This document shows positions 7,166-14,383 of a DNA stretch of 14,497 bases, piece after piece. The stretch is from an uncultured Prevotella sp. (GTDB lineage Bacteria > Bacteroidota > Bacteroidia > Bacteroidales > Bacteroidaceae): NCBI GenBank assembly GCA_902477645.1, contig CABSIA010000071.1, positions 1-14,497 of the forward strand. Direction: 5' to 3'. Under the pieces are notes generated by a model that worked only from the letters and a program-made list of their open reading frames with translations, searched no databases and was not told where the DNA came from. The position numbers and the translations under genes are program-made. Within the stretch, counting starts at the first letter, position 1, and every line of letters starts with the position of its first letter.

Positions 7166-8722
7166 CTATCTTACCACAATCTCCATAGCGGCAGGCAACT
7201 TTCGGGTGATACCGTCGGGTCCTATCGCCGTAACCTGTGAGATATAGAATCGGCGGTTGCGTGCCAGCTTTCTGAATGCCTCACGCTGGCGGTCGGAGAA
7301 GCTCGCGCCATTGCTTGACATAGGAACAGCGTTACCCATGTTGTCGAAGAACACACACTCAAAGCCCAGCACCTTGAACGGTATGTCGAGAAGTCCGTCG
7401 TCGATAGCCGCATTTACTCCCCTGGCACCCATCAGCGATGCCTTGGCAAGTGCGCCTCCCTTATATCTGTCGGTTCCGATAGAGATATAAGGTGTAGGAT
7501 CTGGAAGTTTTCTGACCTTGAACGCTATTGAGCCCATCTGTCGTGTCTTGCCCTTTTCGGTGGCAGACACATTAAACACCACATCCTTGCCAACGGCTGA
7601 AGGTACGGCAACATAATGTCCATTGCCCTTTGCCGTAAGGCTGCCGCCCGTCATGCTGACATGCACGGCATTTTGTGGAATACCCGGCACACTGATAGTC
7701 ATAGGATTAGAATATCCGGCATAGAGAACGTTCATAAGGTCGGCAGCAACAGTTGCGCCACTTGGCGGTGTAATCACCTCGTATTTCTGAAGAAAGTCAC
7801 GCCGGAGCAAATCGCCCGCGCCATTGCGGAGCAGCATATAGCCGCTGAAAGAATGCTCTCCCACTCCACCTGCGGTAAAGGAATATTTGCCGTTTTGCGT
7901 ATTCACCTTAATGCCATTAACAAAAATCTCTGGTTGCTGGGTTGTGTCGACAGCCGCCATAACGATATTGGCAGAGAATGTCTCGCCTGGATAAAGAGTC
8001 GTTTTTTCTGGAATAACGAAGGCATTGAGCCTGTTTACACGGATATCCTTGATGTCGATATTGGAGACAAGAGTGTGAAGAACCTCACCCTCGGCATAGC
8101 GGATATCGCTCTGCAGCTTGGCGAGAAGAGTTACAGCGGCAGCCACAGGCATGCTCTCGAACATATACTCCTGCCAGTTTTTTCCAAGCGCATTGCCTTT
8201 TTTTGGCAAAGCTGTGGAGAGGTTCTCGGCTATCAGCTTGCGCTGGTGGTCGTCGTTAACCATCTTCAGTATGCGCTCACGGTATGAGTTTATGGCATCA
8301 TACAGTTTCTTTCCCTGTCCTGTGCCAGGAGCAAGCATCACGTGTGCCGCCGCCTCAAGATTGTCCTTGCCTGCGATGTCTGACATGTCGGCATCGTCAC
8401 CATCGGCCTCTTTTACAATCTGCTCTTTAAGAGTCTGGGCATAGTTGTACAGGGAATCGCTCATCTGCTTCACCATGGTAGCTTTGTCAAACCATGCCTT
8501 CACCTTCTCCGGGTTGGCTTTCATCTGCGCAACAAAGTCACTGTATATGGATTCGTTCTCTTTGGAAGAGTTCAATGTTGTTCTGTTAAGACTTTCCTCA
8601 ACAATTGAAAAGCCGTTGAGCACCTCCGTCGAGATGTTCAAAGCCAACATTGCCATCAAGACGACATACATAAGGTTAATCATCTTTTGGCGAGGCGATG
8701 CGGGTCTTTTCTTTATTGCCAT
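7166..8722 (-). CDS. gldM: T9SS/gliding motor shaft protein GldM/PorM
   Basis: GldM is the inner-membrane protein that, with GldL, forms the proton-motive-force-driven rotary motor of the type IX secretion system. Its long periplasmic part transmits torque to GldKN. The 518 residues show the diagnostic N-terminus: a short basic stretch with PRQKMINLMYVVLMAMLALN, a single membrane helix. Arg11 in PRQK corresponds to the conserved Arg implicated in the GldL interaction. After it come a helical periplasmic domain with Asn/Leu-rich segments and then beta-rich domains, e.g. the VIPEKTTLYPGETF region and a C-terminal DGLLDIPFKVLGFECVF segment. Length matches the family. It lies 61 bp after the gldL stop and 52 bp before gldN. 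Confidence 0.95.
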   Translation of the reverse strand: MAIKKRPASPRQKMINLMYVVLMAMLALNISTEVLNGFSIVEESLNRTTLNSSKENESIYSDFVAQMKANPEKVKAWFDKATMVKQMSDSLYNYAQTLKEQIVKEADGDDADMSDIAGKDNLEAAAHVMLAPGTGQGKKLYDAINSYRERILKMVNDDHQRKLIAENLSTALPKKGNALGKNWQEYMFESMPVAAAVTLLAKLQSDIRYAEGEVLHTLVSNIDIKDIRVNRLNAFVIPEKTTLYPGETFSANIVMAAVDTTQQPEIFVNGIKVNTQNGKYSFTAGGVGEHSFSGYMLLRNGAGDLLRRDFLQKYEVITPPSGATVAADLMNVLYAGYSNPMTISVPGIPQNAVHVSMTGGSLTAKGNGHYVAVPSAVGKDVVFNVSATEKGKTRQMGSIAFKVRKLPDPTPYISIGTDRYKGGALAKASLMGARGVNAAIDDGLLDIPFKVLGFECVFFDNMGNAVPMSSNGASFSDRQREAFRKLARNRRFYISQVTAIGPDGITRKLPAAMEIVVR

Positions 8723-8783
8723 CTAATTATATCTGCTATTGTTTTTTATTCTTCAATTCTATACCAGCTATGTCGCATGGACA

Positions 8784-9554
8784 TTACGATTTGACCATAT
8801 TGGCTGTCATAGCCTCTATCATACGGGCATAAATTTTGTTGAGCTGCTCTATCTGCTCTGCCAGTTTCCTGCTTTGCTCGTTAATTTGGTCAATGGTGCC
8901 AATCTGTTGGCTTGCCCCCTTCAGCTGCATCTCGTAAACCTTGCTGATACCAGTAAGAGTGCGGTTGAGGTTCTCCATTTCCTCGCTGTCACGGGTAAGA
9001 CGCTCGCTCTGCTCGTTGACTTTAGACAGGGTCTCGACAAGTTTCTTGAGCTCGTCAACATAGCTGCTCTGAGCCTCATTGAGAGCCTCGGCCTCCTCTG
9101 CGGTCATCTGAGGAACATAGTCAGGCTGCGGATGTGCTGTTCCACCGCCATTTATGATTACCGTACCTCCAGCAGCTCCGCCAGAAACATTTCCTTCAGC
9201 AACAGTGCCCACAACAACAGTTGAAGGCTCGCCGGCACCAGACTGCTGATTGCCATAAACAACGTTTCCTGTTTCCATATACTCATCTGTAATGCGTGTT
9301 GGCAAATCACGTCCGTCGGCAGTCTTGTCGAATGGTCGGTCGAAAGCTGAGATAAAGAATACCAGCACCTCAGTACCCATACCGAGGAACAACATGAAGT
9401 TTGCCCCCGGCAAATGGGTAAGTTTGAACAAGGTACCCAAGATTACGACTGAGGCGCCCCAGCTATAGGCATAGTTGAGGAATGTCTGTCCAGGAACGCT
9501 GTCCATCCACTTCTGCAGATGGTATACGATATTGAATTTGCTATAGTCACTCAT
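8784..9554 (-). CDS. gldL: T9SS/gliding motor protein GldL/PorL
   Basis: GldL is the pentameric proton-channel partner of GldM in the T9SS motor. The 256 residues carry two membrane helices (about 29-44 and 52-71) joined by a short loop. The polar residues known to matter in Flavobacterium GldL have visible counterparts: K44 and H47 in the FKLTH motif, and E62 in GMGTEVLVFF, the conserved buried Glu. After AFDRPFD there is a Gly/Val-rich linker (about 105-145) and then a long coiled-coil-like region (about 155-250) with Glu/Gln/Leu heptads, which is cytoplasmic in this family. Its ATG overlaps the gldK stop by one base (TAATG), suggesting translational coupling. Nothing appears broken. Confidence 0.95.
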   Translation of the reverse strand: MSDYSKFNIVYHLQKWMDSVPGQTFLNYAYSWGASVVILGTLFKLTHLPGANFMLFLGMGTEVLVFFISAFDRPFDKTADGRDLPTRITDEYMETGNVVYGNQQSGAGEPSTVVVGTVAEGNVSGGAAGGTVIINGGGTAHPQPDYVPQMTAEEAEALNEAQSSYVDELKKLVETLSKVNEQSERLTRDSEEMENLNRTLTGISKVYEMQLKGASQQIGTIDQINEQSRKLAEQIEQLNKIYARMIEAMTANMVKS

Positions 9555-11002
9555 TATTTCTTGCTCTTTTTCTGTTTACCACTTGTTGTATTTGCCAGGC
9601 TCCTCACACAGCGGAAGCCTATATATGAACGGGGCTGGTTCTGATATTCCCATGTCCTCCAGGCAGAGCGGATGAAAGACTCCGGATCTTTCCATGAGCC
9701 GCCTCTGACGCTCTTCTTCTTCAGCCTGTAGGGATCTTCCTTCGCCGCCTTGTAATCGAGCTGCGGATTGAGGTCGTTCATTGCGTCTACACCGGCCTCT
9801 GTATATATGGTACTTGTCCATTCTGCAACGTTTCCCGCCATGTCATATAGCCCGTTGGTGTTTGGCGAGTAAATGCCGGCCTTGCTTGTTATCAGGTTTC
9901 CGTCTTGTGTATAGTTGCCGCGGTCGGGTTTGAAGTTGGCGTAAAAACATCCGTTGCCATTCTTAACGTCACCGTTTTCCCAAGGGAACTCCGTACCCGT
10001 CTTTCCACGTGCGGCATATTCCCACTCGGCCTCGGTAGGCAGACGGTAGCGCTGTATGTAGCGCGCCTCGCCGCCAAGCCCCTTCAGCAGATAGTCGGTA
10101 CGCCATGCGCAGAAGGCGTTTGCCTGCTCCCATGTGACACCTACGACAGGATAGTCGTTGTAGGCGGGGTTAGAGAAATAGTTACGGAGATAAACCTCGT
10201 TGTCTGAGTTTCTGAAGTCGTTGACCCAGCATGTGGTGTCGGGATAGATGTTGACGATATACGTGTTGAGGAAGTCCCATGGTCCAGACAACTGGCGGTT
10301 GATGGTTTCCCTTACGATGCGTCCCTCATCGTCGATATATGCGGTATCTTTAGAAATCATGACCACCTCGTTTTCATTAACAGCGATATCGGTATTCAGG
10401 TTACGCTCCTCAGGGCGCATTCTGTTACGGCGCAAGGCGGCTGTGGTATAGTCGTACACCTCATATTTATAGTTGAGCTGGCTGTAGTCCAACAGCTTCT
10501 CGCCTGTCACAGGATTTGTAGTATACAGGCTCTCTATGGCTCTCTGCTCGTCCTCATTGGGTTTGCGCGGTAGGCGTTTGTTCCAGTCAAGATGAGGAGT
10601 GACGGGGTCGCCATTCTTGTCTTCGGTAATCATGTAGGTCTCGTCACCGCCATAGTTCGGGTCTGCAAGGCGTGTGCGGAGGATGCTGTCACGCACCCAC
10701 TGCACAAACTGCTTATATTGGGAGTTTGTCACCTCTGTCTCGTCCATCCAGAATCCGTCGACAGAAATCTCCTTTACCGGAGTCTGCTTTCCCCAAAGAC
10801 TGTCGGCCTTCTCAATTCCCATCTTCAGGAAGCCACGCTCTATACGTGTCATGCCGTATGGTGTAGGCTCGACAAACGGTCTGCCTCCCACTCCCACGAC
10901 TTCTCCACCACGTCCGGACGAGGATGCCGACTTTGCGCCAAAGCAGCCAGTCAGCACCGCTACTAGTCCTAAAGTGAATAGGTATATGATACTCTTCTTC
11001 AT
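9554..11002 (-). CDS. gldK: T9SS outer-membrane-ring lipoprotein GldK/PorK
   Basis: GldK (PorK) is a lipoprotein that forms, with GldN, the periplasmic ring on the inner face of the outer membrane. The lipobox is LTGC with Cys20 as the lipidated residue. The 482-residue protein then has the formylglycine-generating-enzyme (SUMF1/FGE-sulfatase) fold: WMDETEVTNSQYKQFVQW near the start, PVVGVTWEQANAFCAWR, LPTEAEWEYAARG, GLYDMAGNVAEWTS, RGGSWKDP and YIGFRCVRS at the end. A long insertion (about residues 120-250) within the fold is normal for GldK. The family is regarded as structural rather than enzymatic. It starts 4 bp after porP and overlaps gldL by one base. Confidence 0.95.
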   Translation of the reverse strand: MKKSIIYLFTLGLVAVLTGCFGAKSASSSGRGGEVVGVGGRPFVEPTPYGMTRIERGFLKMGIEKADSLWGKQTPVKEISVDGFWMDETEVTNSQYKQFVQWVRDSILRTRLADPNYGGDETYMITEDKNGDPVTPHLDWNKRLPRKPNEDEQRAIESLYTTNPVTGEKLLDYSQLNYKYEVYDYTTAALRRNRMRPEERNLNTDIAVNENEVVMISKDTAYIDDEGRIVRETINRQLSGPWDFLNTYIVNIYPDTTCWVNDFRNSDNEVYLRNYFSNPAYNDYPVVGVTWEQANAFCAWRTDYLLKGLGGEARYIQRYRLPTEAEWEYAARGKTGTEFPWENGDVKNGNGCFYANFKPDRGNYTQDGNLITSKAGIYSPNTNGLYDMAGNVAEWTSTIYTEAGVDAMNDLNPQLDYKAAKEDPYRLKKKSVRGGSWKDPESFIRSAWRTWEYQNQPRSYIGFRCVRSLANTTSGKQKKSKK

Positions 11003-11006
11003 ATTA

Positions 11007-11951
11007 TTATAGTATTCTTACACTTTTATGTTTGTTCTTTCCTTTTTTCAACAAATTTATGTCATGCTGGTAGCCTACGAACAATTCGTGACTGCCATTT
11101 GCCATACTTATAGCCGATGTATAGACCTCGTAGCTGTATCCAAGTATAAAACCGTGAAAACTTCCGCCTACCATGAAGGTGACAGAAGTTGACGGGCTAT
11201 AGGTAACGCCGCCATACATGAGTTTCTCCTCGTTGGTATATACCAGTCTCCCTGTTATATCGGCACGGTACACATTCATGTCAGTACGCACCAAAAAAGA
11301 CGGTTTTACAGATAAAAACGGATTTCTCAGCTTAATATTGTATCCACCTGTCAAATAATACGTCCTGTCTATCTGCAATTCGTTAGTTTCTCCCAACGAG
11401 ACCAACGGAGCTGTAAGGTGTTGGGCAGACAGCCCCGCATACCAGTCACCATGCGTATAATAGAGTCCGGCAGACAGGTCAAGTGCCGTTCCTGTTATCT
11501 CTGATGAGGAGAAAGCCGGGTCGTTGCTGTCCTCAAGGTCAAGACCTGAGCCGTCAAACGACTCGCTGAGCATCCCGGCCTGCAGACCCACGGCCATTGT
11601 TCCGCCGAAAAGCCTGAACTTTGGCGAATACTGCAAGGCAAGTTTCTGATGCTTGAACAGACCCAACTGGTCATTCATAAACTGCACGCCCACGCCATGA
11701 TACGATTTCAGGAAATAAAAAGGCATGTCAGCGGCCGCATACATAGTTTGGGGATTATGCTTAAAGCCCGCCATGCCGATAGCGTAGGCTGCGGTAACAT
11801 TTATCTTAGGCTGTTTGCCTACGGCAGCGGGATTAAACGATGTCTCCATTGCCCAATAATGAGCAAAGGATGCATCATACTGCCCTCTCGCCTCAATACA
11901 AACGAGAAGCAGAAACAATAATAATATGCCGCAATAACGTTTAAACATCAA
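11007..11951 (-). CDS. porP: T9SS membrane protein PorP/SprF family
   Basis: The first gene of the T9SS cluster, 314 residues, is a PorP/SprF-family outer-membrane beta-barrel. A signal peptide is followed by the signature YDASFAHYWAMETSFNPAAV, then GKQPKINVTAAY. Later come GVGVQFMNDQLGLFKHQ, LQYSPKFRLFGGTMAVGLQAG and a C-terminal strand ending FVGYQHDINLL with a short basic tail. PorP-family proteins associate with the translocon or anchor secreted substrates. The order porP-gldK-L-M-N equals the porPKLMN operon of Porphyromonas gingivalis. Two adjacent Met codons (11951 and 11948) are possible starts. A large hairpin covers this start region (11931-11982). I could not find a consensus promoter in the 139 bp upstream, so part of the transcription may come through from the DUF2795 gene. 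Confidence 0.93.
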   Translation of the reverse strand: MMFKRYCGILLLFLLLVCIEARGQYDASFAHYWAMETSFNPAAVGKQPKINVTAAYAIGMAGFKHNPQTMYAAADMPFYFLKSYHGVGVQFMNDQLGLFKHQKLALQYSPKFRLFGGTMAVGLQAGMLSESFDGSGLDLEDSNDPAFSSSEITGTALDLSAGLYYTHGDWYAGLSAQHLTAPLVSLGETNELQIDRTYYLTGGYNIKLRNPFLSVKPSFLVRTDMNVYRADITGRLVYTNEEKLMYGGVTYSPSTSVTFMVGGSFHGFILGYSYEVYTSAISMANGSHELFVGYQHDINLLKKGKNKHKSVRIL

Positions 11952-11982
11952 CAGAATAACGTTTTATTGATGTTTTTATTGC
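11931..11982 (-). promoter_or_regulatory. Hairpin over the porP start codon
   Basis: The arms GCAATAA...AAACATCAA (11931-11937 and 11943-11951) and TTGATGTTTTTATTGC (11967-11982) are complementary, giving 9 + 7 bp interrupted by a 5-nt bulge, with a 15-nt loop. The porP ATG lies at the loop-proximal end of the stem in the mRNA. The 10-mer AATAACGTTT also occurs twice (11933 and 11956). The stem is AT-rich, so its stability in the cell is uncertain. Confidence 0.45.
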
Positions 11983-12090
11983 GTTTTTAGTAATTGTTAT
12001 AATCAAAAGAGCAAGATTTATTAAAAGCAAGAAAGTGTAAAAAGCAAAAGTGGCGCAAGGATTACACCCCTCACACCACATTGTAGATAA

Positions 12091-12312
12091 TTAATACTCA
12101 TCCTCATTGAACAGAAAATCTTCTTTTGTAGGATAGTCAGGCCAAATATCCTCGATGCTGTCGTAAACATCGCCCTCATCCTCAATTTCCTGCAAATTTT
12201 CCAACACTTCTAAAGGTGCTCCAGAGCGGACGGCGTAGTCTATCAGTTCTTCCTTTGTTGCTGGCCAAGGCGCATCCTCAAGTTTAGATGCTAGTTCAAG
12301 TGTCCAATACAT
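12091..12312 (-). CDS. DUF2795-type small acidic protein
   Basis: A 73-residue soluble acidic protein. The N-terminus, MYWTLELASKLEDAPWPATK, followed by EELIDYAVRSGAPLEVLENLQ, matches the DUF2795 pattern seen throughout Bacteroidetes (a short helical domain with a conserved W-P-A-T-K-x-E-L/D-Y-A motif). The C-terminus is Asp/Glu rich (IEDEGDVYDSIEDIWPDYPT). The molecular function is unknown; no transmembrane segment or catalytic motif is visible. It has its own strong consensus promoter 34-64 bp upstream and lies 139 bp upstream of porP on the same strand. No clear terminator separates the two, so it could be co-transcribed with the T9SS operon, although the gap argues for a separate unit. 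Confidence 0.88.
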   Translation of the reverse strand: MYWTLELASKLEDAPWPATKEELIDYAVRSGAPLEVLENLQEIEDEGDVYDSIEDIWPDYPTKEDFLFNEDEY

Positions 12313-12345
12313 AGTTTATAAATTTTATCGGTTTTCAAATTTTTC

Positions 12346-12376
12346 GCAAAAATAATGATTTTCTTTTTATCTACAA
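12346..12376 (-). promoter_or_regulatory. Bacteroidetes-type promoter of the DUF2795 gene
   Basis: On the minus strand, TTG (12374-12376), a 19-bp gap and TATTTTTGC (12346-12354) fit the Bacteroidetes sigma consensus TTTG-N19-TAnnTTTG. The -7 box ends 34 bp before the ATG at 12312, giving a leader of about 25-30 nt. Confidence 0.7.
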
Positions 12377-12456
12377 GCTAATAGAGAGTTTTTTTTCTAA
12401 TAAAGATGAGATATGTAATAAATTTTAAGGTTTATCTACATTTCTCCGTAAATTTA

Positions 12457-13056
12457 TCAGAAGTTTACAACATAATGCTGCTTGAATTTTTCTTTGTCCA
12501 TAAAAACAATTCCACAATAGTAAAGGTCGTATGTTCTGCCAGTTCTATCATCAGCAATAACCTCCTTCCATATTCCCTTTGCTTTATCAGAGGAGTGAAT
12601 GTCCTCAATTATTATCATCGTAGACGAATGAGTATAGTTGAAAATCCTGTCAATATCATTTAAGATTTCCGACAGACATGACAACAAAATAACATCCGGT
12701 TTATTGTTGACATAAAGACTATTGACAACATCAGTTGCAGAGCAAGCAGACCTTATATAGTCCGCAACTATCACTCCATCTCCATATTTCCCTTTTGTGT
12801 CACAGACCCATTGCCCCGCTTGCTTGAAATTGGAAATCCGAAAATATAATTCCAACAACTTATATTCCATCCAAGTCAAGTCTGGATATTTAATTTTCAA
12901 GTCAGAATAAGCATAATAAGGATAATGCTCATTTATAACATAGCGGATGAAAGAATAAGCCGTAGGCGACTGAACACCAAATCCCCGGCTATCGCCAAAT
13001 CTGCAAAGCCATATACATGCGTAACGTATCTTATCCTTAATATCTCTTATCTGCAT
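12457..13056 (-). CDS. Degenerate SAM-methyltransferase-like protein
   Basis: A 199-residue protein resembling a Bacteroidetes family usually annotated as class I SAM-dependent or O-methyltransferase. Recognisable parts are the N-terminal RGFGVQSPTAYSFIRYVI (family pattern HGxHSPFAFxFixxVi) and the C-terminal IIIEDIHSS, WKEVIADDRTGRTYDLYYCG and IVFMDKEKFKQHYVVNF. The middle should hold the glycine-rich SAM motif (like E-x-G-x-x-x-G). Here it is reduced to VCDTKGKYGDGV, and the protein is shorter than many relatives. Catalysis is therefore doubtful and I assign no activity. It is more AT-rich than the gld genes around it. It appears monocistronic with no obvious functional partner; no consensus promoter was found in the 167 bp upstream (13057-13223), where I see nothing else. 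Confidence 0.65.
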   Translation of the reverse strand: MQIRDIKDKIRYACIWLCRFGDSRGFGVQSPTAYSFIRYVINEHYPYYAYSDLKIKYPDLTWMEYKLLELYFRISNFKQAGQWVCDTKGKYGDGVIVADYIRSACSATDVVNSLYVNNKPDVILLSCLSEILNDIDRIFNYTHSSTMIIIEDIHSSDKAKGIWKEVIADDRTGRTYDLYYCGIVFMDKEKFKQHYVVNF

Positions 13057-13223
13057 AATAACAAATAAACGTAATGGATAATAAGTTATTGTCTACAAAA
13101 ACAAAATATGTAACATCCATGCCTTTCATAATTAATGTCTACTAAACTCATATACTCCACTGGGACAATGGATTTCAATGTGGAAATTTTGAATAATCCG
13201 CCACCGTTCCTAAATTTTCAGTT

Positions 13224-13586
13224 TCAACCTTTTATTCCCATCTCGTCGAACATCATGCGGCGGTCGTTGCCCCATGCGTCCATCATACGGATGATGGGCA
13301 CGAGCGACTCGCCGAGCTCCGTCAGAAAATATTCCGTCTTCATCGGCACTGTATTGTACACCATACGCCTTACAACTCCCACGGCCTCCAATTCGCCGAG
13401 CTGCTGCGCCAGAATGCGGCGCGTGGCTCCGTTTATCACGCGCTGGAAGTCTACGGGACGGTGTATGCCCCGCGTCATGCAGTTTATCAGATAAGGCTTC
13501 CACTTGCCGCCCATCACATATTGCGTAATTGTAACGCCGAAGTCGAGGTCTATCGGCGGTATCTTGTATTCATACATCAGCTTCAT
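13224..13586 (-). CDS. HxlR-family transcriptional regulator
   Basis: A 120-residue winged-helix DNA-binding protein of the HxlR (MarR-like) family. The diagnostic pattern is present: YVMGGKWKPYLINCMTRG, a helix-turn-helix around DFQRVINGATRRILAQQLGE (family: F-x-E-L-x-R-x-I-x-G-I-S-x-x-x-L-x-x-x-L), LEAVGVVRRMVYNTVPMKTE (wing) and the end of the domain, YFLTELGESLVPI. Family members such as YodB and QorR respond to oxidants, quinones or aldehydes and control oxidoreductase genes. The only Cys is residue 36, not the N-terminal Cys used by YodB, so cysteine sensing is uncertain. Its start overlaps the upstream DUF6485-type gene by 17 bp. It is transcribed away from a broken alcohol dehydrogenase whose control region carries operator-like repeats, the likely binding site. 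Confidence 0.93.
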   Translation of the reverse strand: MKLMYEYKIPPIDLDFGVTITQYVMGGKWKPYLINCMTRGIHRPVDFQRVINGATRRILAQQLGELEAVGVVRRMVYNTVPMKTEYFLTELGESLVPIIRMMDAWGNDRRMMFDEMGIKG

Positions 13587-13797
13587 ATTCTCTTGCCTTC
13601 ATTACCATACGTGCGAAATCCTCGAAGGTGTCGCCTGCCCTTGTCTCCGAGTTCTTTATTTGTTTGAAGAAGCAATTGGGTATTTCCCCAAGCCTCAAAT
13701 TCTTTCTGATACATGGTGTACATCCTTTCTCGTGCCGCATTGGATGTAGCGGACACGTCAGGTTGTCGCACGTACAGAAGTTTTCTTGTTTCGTCAT
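13570..13797 (-). CDS. Cysteine-rich DUF6485-type small protein
   Basis: A 75-residue soluble protein with clustered cysteines: C8, C10 and C15 in FCTCDNLTCPLH, C26 and C29 in GCTPCIRKNL, then IPNCFF and a helical end (TFEDFARMV). The spacing suggests metal binding, probably zinc, and the pattern (C-T-C...C...C-x-x-C...L-P-x-C-F-F) is that of the DUF6485 family. No function is known. It is the first gene of a two-gene unit with the HxlR regulator. The 17-bp overlap implies translational coupling, so the two are likely made together. Its promoter is the leftward one of the divergent pair; the leader is about 45 nt. Confidence 0.8.
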   Translation of the reverse strand: MTKQENFCTCDNLTCPLHPMRHEKGCTPCIRKNLRLGEIPNCFFKQIKNSETRAGDTFEDFARMVMKAREYEADV

Positions 13798-13848
13798 ATC
13801 ACTTGCAGCCTTATACTAATTATGAAAATAAGTTTGTAAATATTGGTT

Positions 13849-13880
13849 GCAAAAGTATGTTTTTTCTGTGATATGGGCAA
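13849..13880 (-). promoter_or_regulatory. Leftward promoter for the DUF6485-hxlR unit
   Basis: On the minus strand, TTG (13878-13880), exactly 20 bp and TACTTTTGC (13849-13857) match the Bacteroidetes promoter consensus fully. It drives the DUF6485-type gene (ATG at 13797) and then hxlR. One TGTGATA element (13867) sits between its two boxes. Confidence 0.75.
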
Positions 13881-13922
13881 AGAATCATACTGTGATAATT
13901 TTATCACATATTGCAGTGATAC
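13867..13922. promoter_or_regulatory. Operator-like repeats between divergent promoters
   Basis: Three related elements lie exactly 24 bp apart: TGTGATAT (13867), TGTGATAA (13891) and AGTGATAC (13915). The middle one begins a perfect palindrome, TGTGATAATTTTATCACA (13891-13908; 8-bp arms, 2-bp centre), placed between the two opposing -33 elements. The outer elements overlap the spacers of the two promoters. A dimeric repressor bound here would block both promoters. HxlR is the natural candidate; this is inference from position. Confidence 0.6.
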
Positions 13923-13942
13923 AGCATCTTATGTAACTTTGC
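13911..13942 (+). promoter_or_regulatory. Rightward promoter of the alcohol dehydrogenase remnant
   Basis: TTG (13911-13913), 20 bp and TAACTTTGC (13934-13942) fully match the Bacteroidetes promoter consensus. The predicted start of transcription is about 25 nt before the ATG at 13975. The third operator-like element (13915) lies within its spacer. Confidence 0.75.
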
Positions 13943-13974
13943 AGCCGAATTAGAACATTAAAGGTTAATTAATT

Positions 13975-14233
13975 ATGAACAGTACAATGAAAGCAATTCA
14001 AGTCCTTGCGAAGGGTGAACCGATGAGACTTGTGGAAATTCCCATTCCACAGCCAGGAGAAGGACAGGTGTTAATCCGCGTAGAGGCGTGCGGTATTTTA
14101 TATAGACTATGAAAAGGAAGATGTTGCACAGGCATTGCAGGCTCATGGAGGAGCAAAAGTCATCATAGCCACCGTCCCTTCGGCAAAAGCCATTTCACCG
14201 CTTATCGGAGGTCTGGGGCGTGATGGTGAACTT
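13975..14233 (+). pseudogene. Zinc alcohol dehydrogenase, internally deleted remnant
   Basis: The ATG at 13975 opens a recognisable zinc-dependent alcohol dehydrogenase N-terminus (MKAIQVLAKGEPMRLVEIP, then a proline-rich turn and VLIRVEACGI). It would normally continue into the catalytic-zinc region. Instead the frame ends at TGA 14110-14112 after 45 codons. From about 14096, in the next frame, comes a segment from the middle of the same kind of enzyme: YIDYEKEDVAQALQAHGG, AKVIIATVPSAKAISPLIGG and LGRDGEL. About 160 codons are missing, including the GHE zinc motif and the GxGxxG nucleotide-binding loop, and the frame is shifted. The rest of the C-terminus is also absent. It keeps a perfect promoter and operator region but cannot encode an active enzyme. 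Confidence 0.78.
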
Positions 14234-14383
14234 ATCAAGGAGCCGGAGACTGAAAAGGAAATATTGTCGGACGAGCTTGTCGACAAGCTGTGCGCCGTGG
14301 CGCGCGAGAAGAGTAAGGAACTGGGCATCGACATCAGCTTCGCCATTGCCGACCGCAACGGACTGCCGCGGGCATACAATCGC
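14234..14383 (+). pseudogene. GlcG/DUF336-type (haem-degrading family) gene fragment
   Basis: Directly in frame after the dehydrogenase fragment, the sequence changes character: KEPETEKEILSDELVDKLCA, then REKSKELGIDISFAIADRNG and LPRAYNR. This resembles the first ~50 residues of GlcG/HbpS (DUF336) proteins, whose pattern is L-x-x-A-x-x-K-A-x-E-x-G-x-x-x-x-(F/I)-A-(I/V)-x-D-x-x-G. It then breaks off at about 14383, and the following bases lead into the rRNA terminator. There is no start codon of its own at the join and no C-terminus. Family assignment is from memory and less certain than for the dehydrogenase. Confidence 0.55.

Noticed and set aside
7616..8287. 223-aa plus-strand open frame
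   Set aside because: It is antisense to gldM, which is unambiguous; no family resemblance in the plus-strand product.
11952..12090. A consensus promoter for the T9SS operon
   Set aside because: The minus strand has T-rich stretches such as CACTTTTGC, but none combines TAnnTTTG with a TTG at about 20 bp.
13135..13494. 119-aa plus-strand open frame
   Set aside because: It is antisense to the HxlR regulator and has no recognisable motif.
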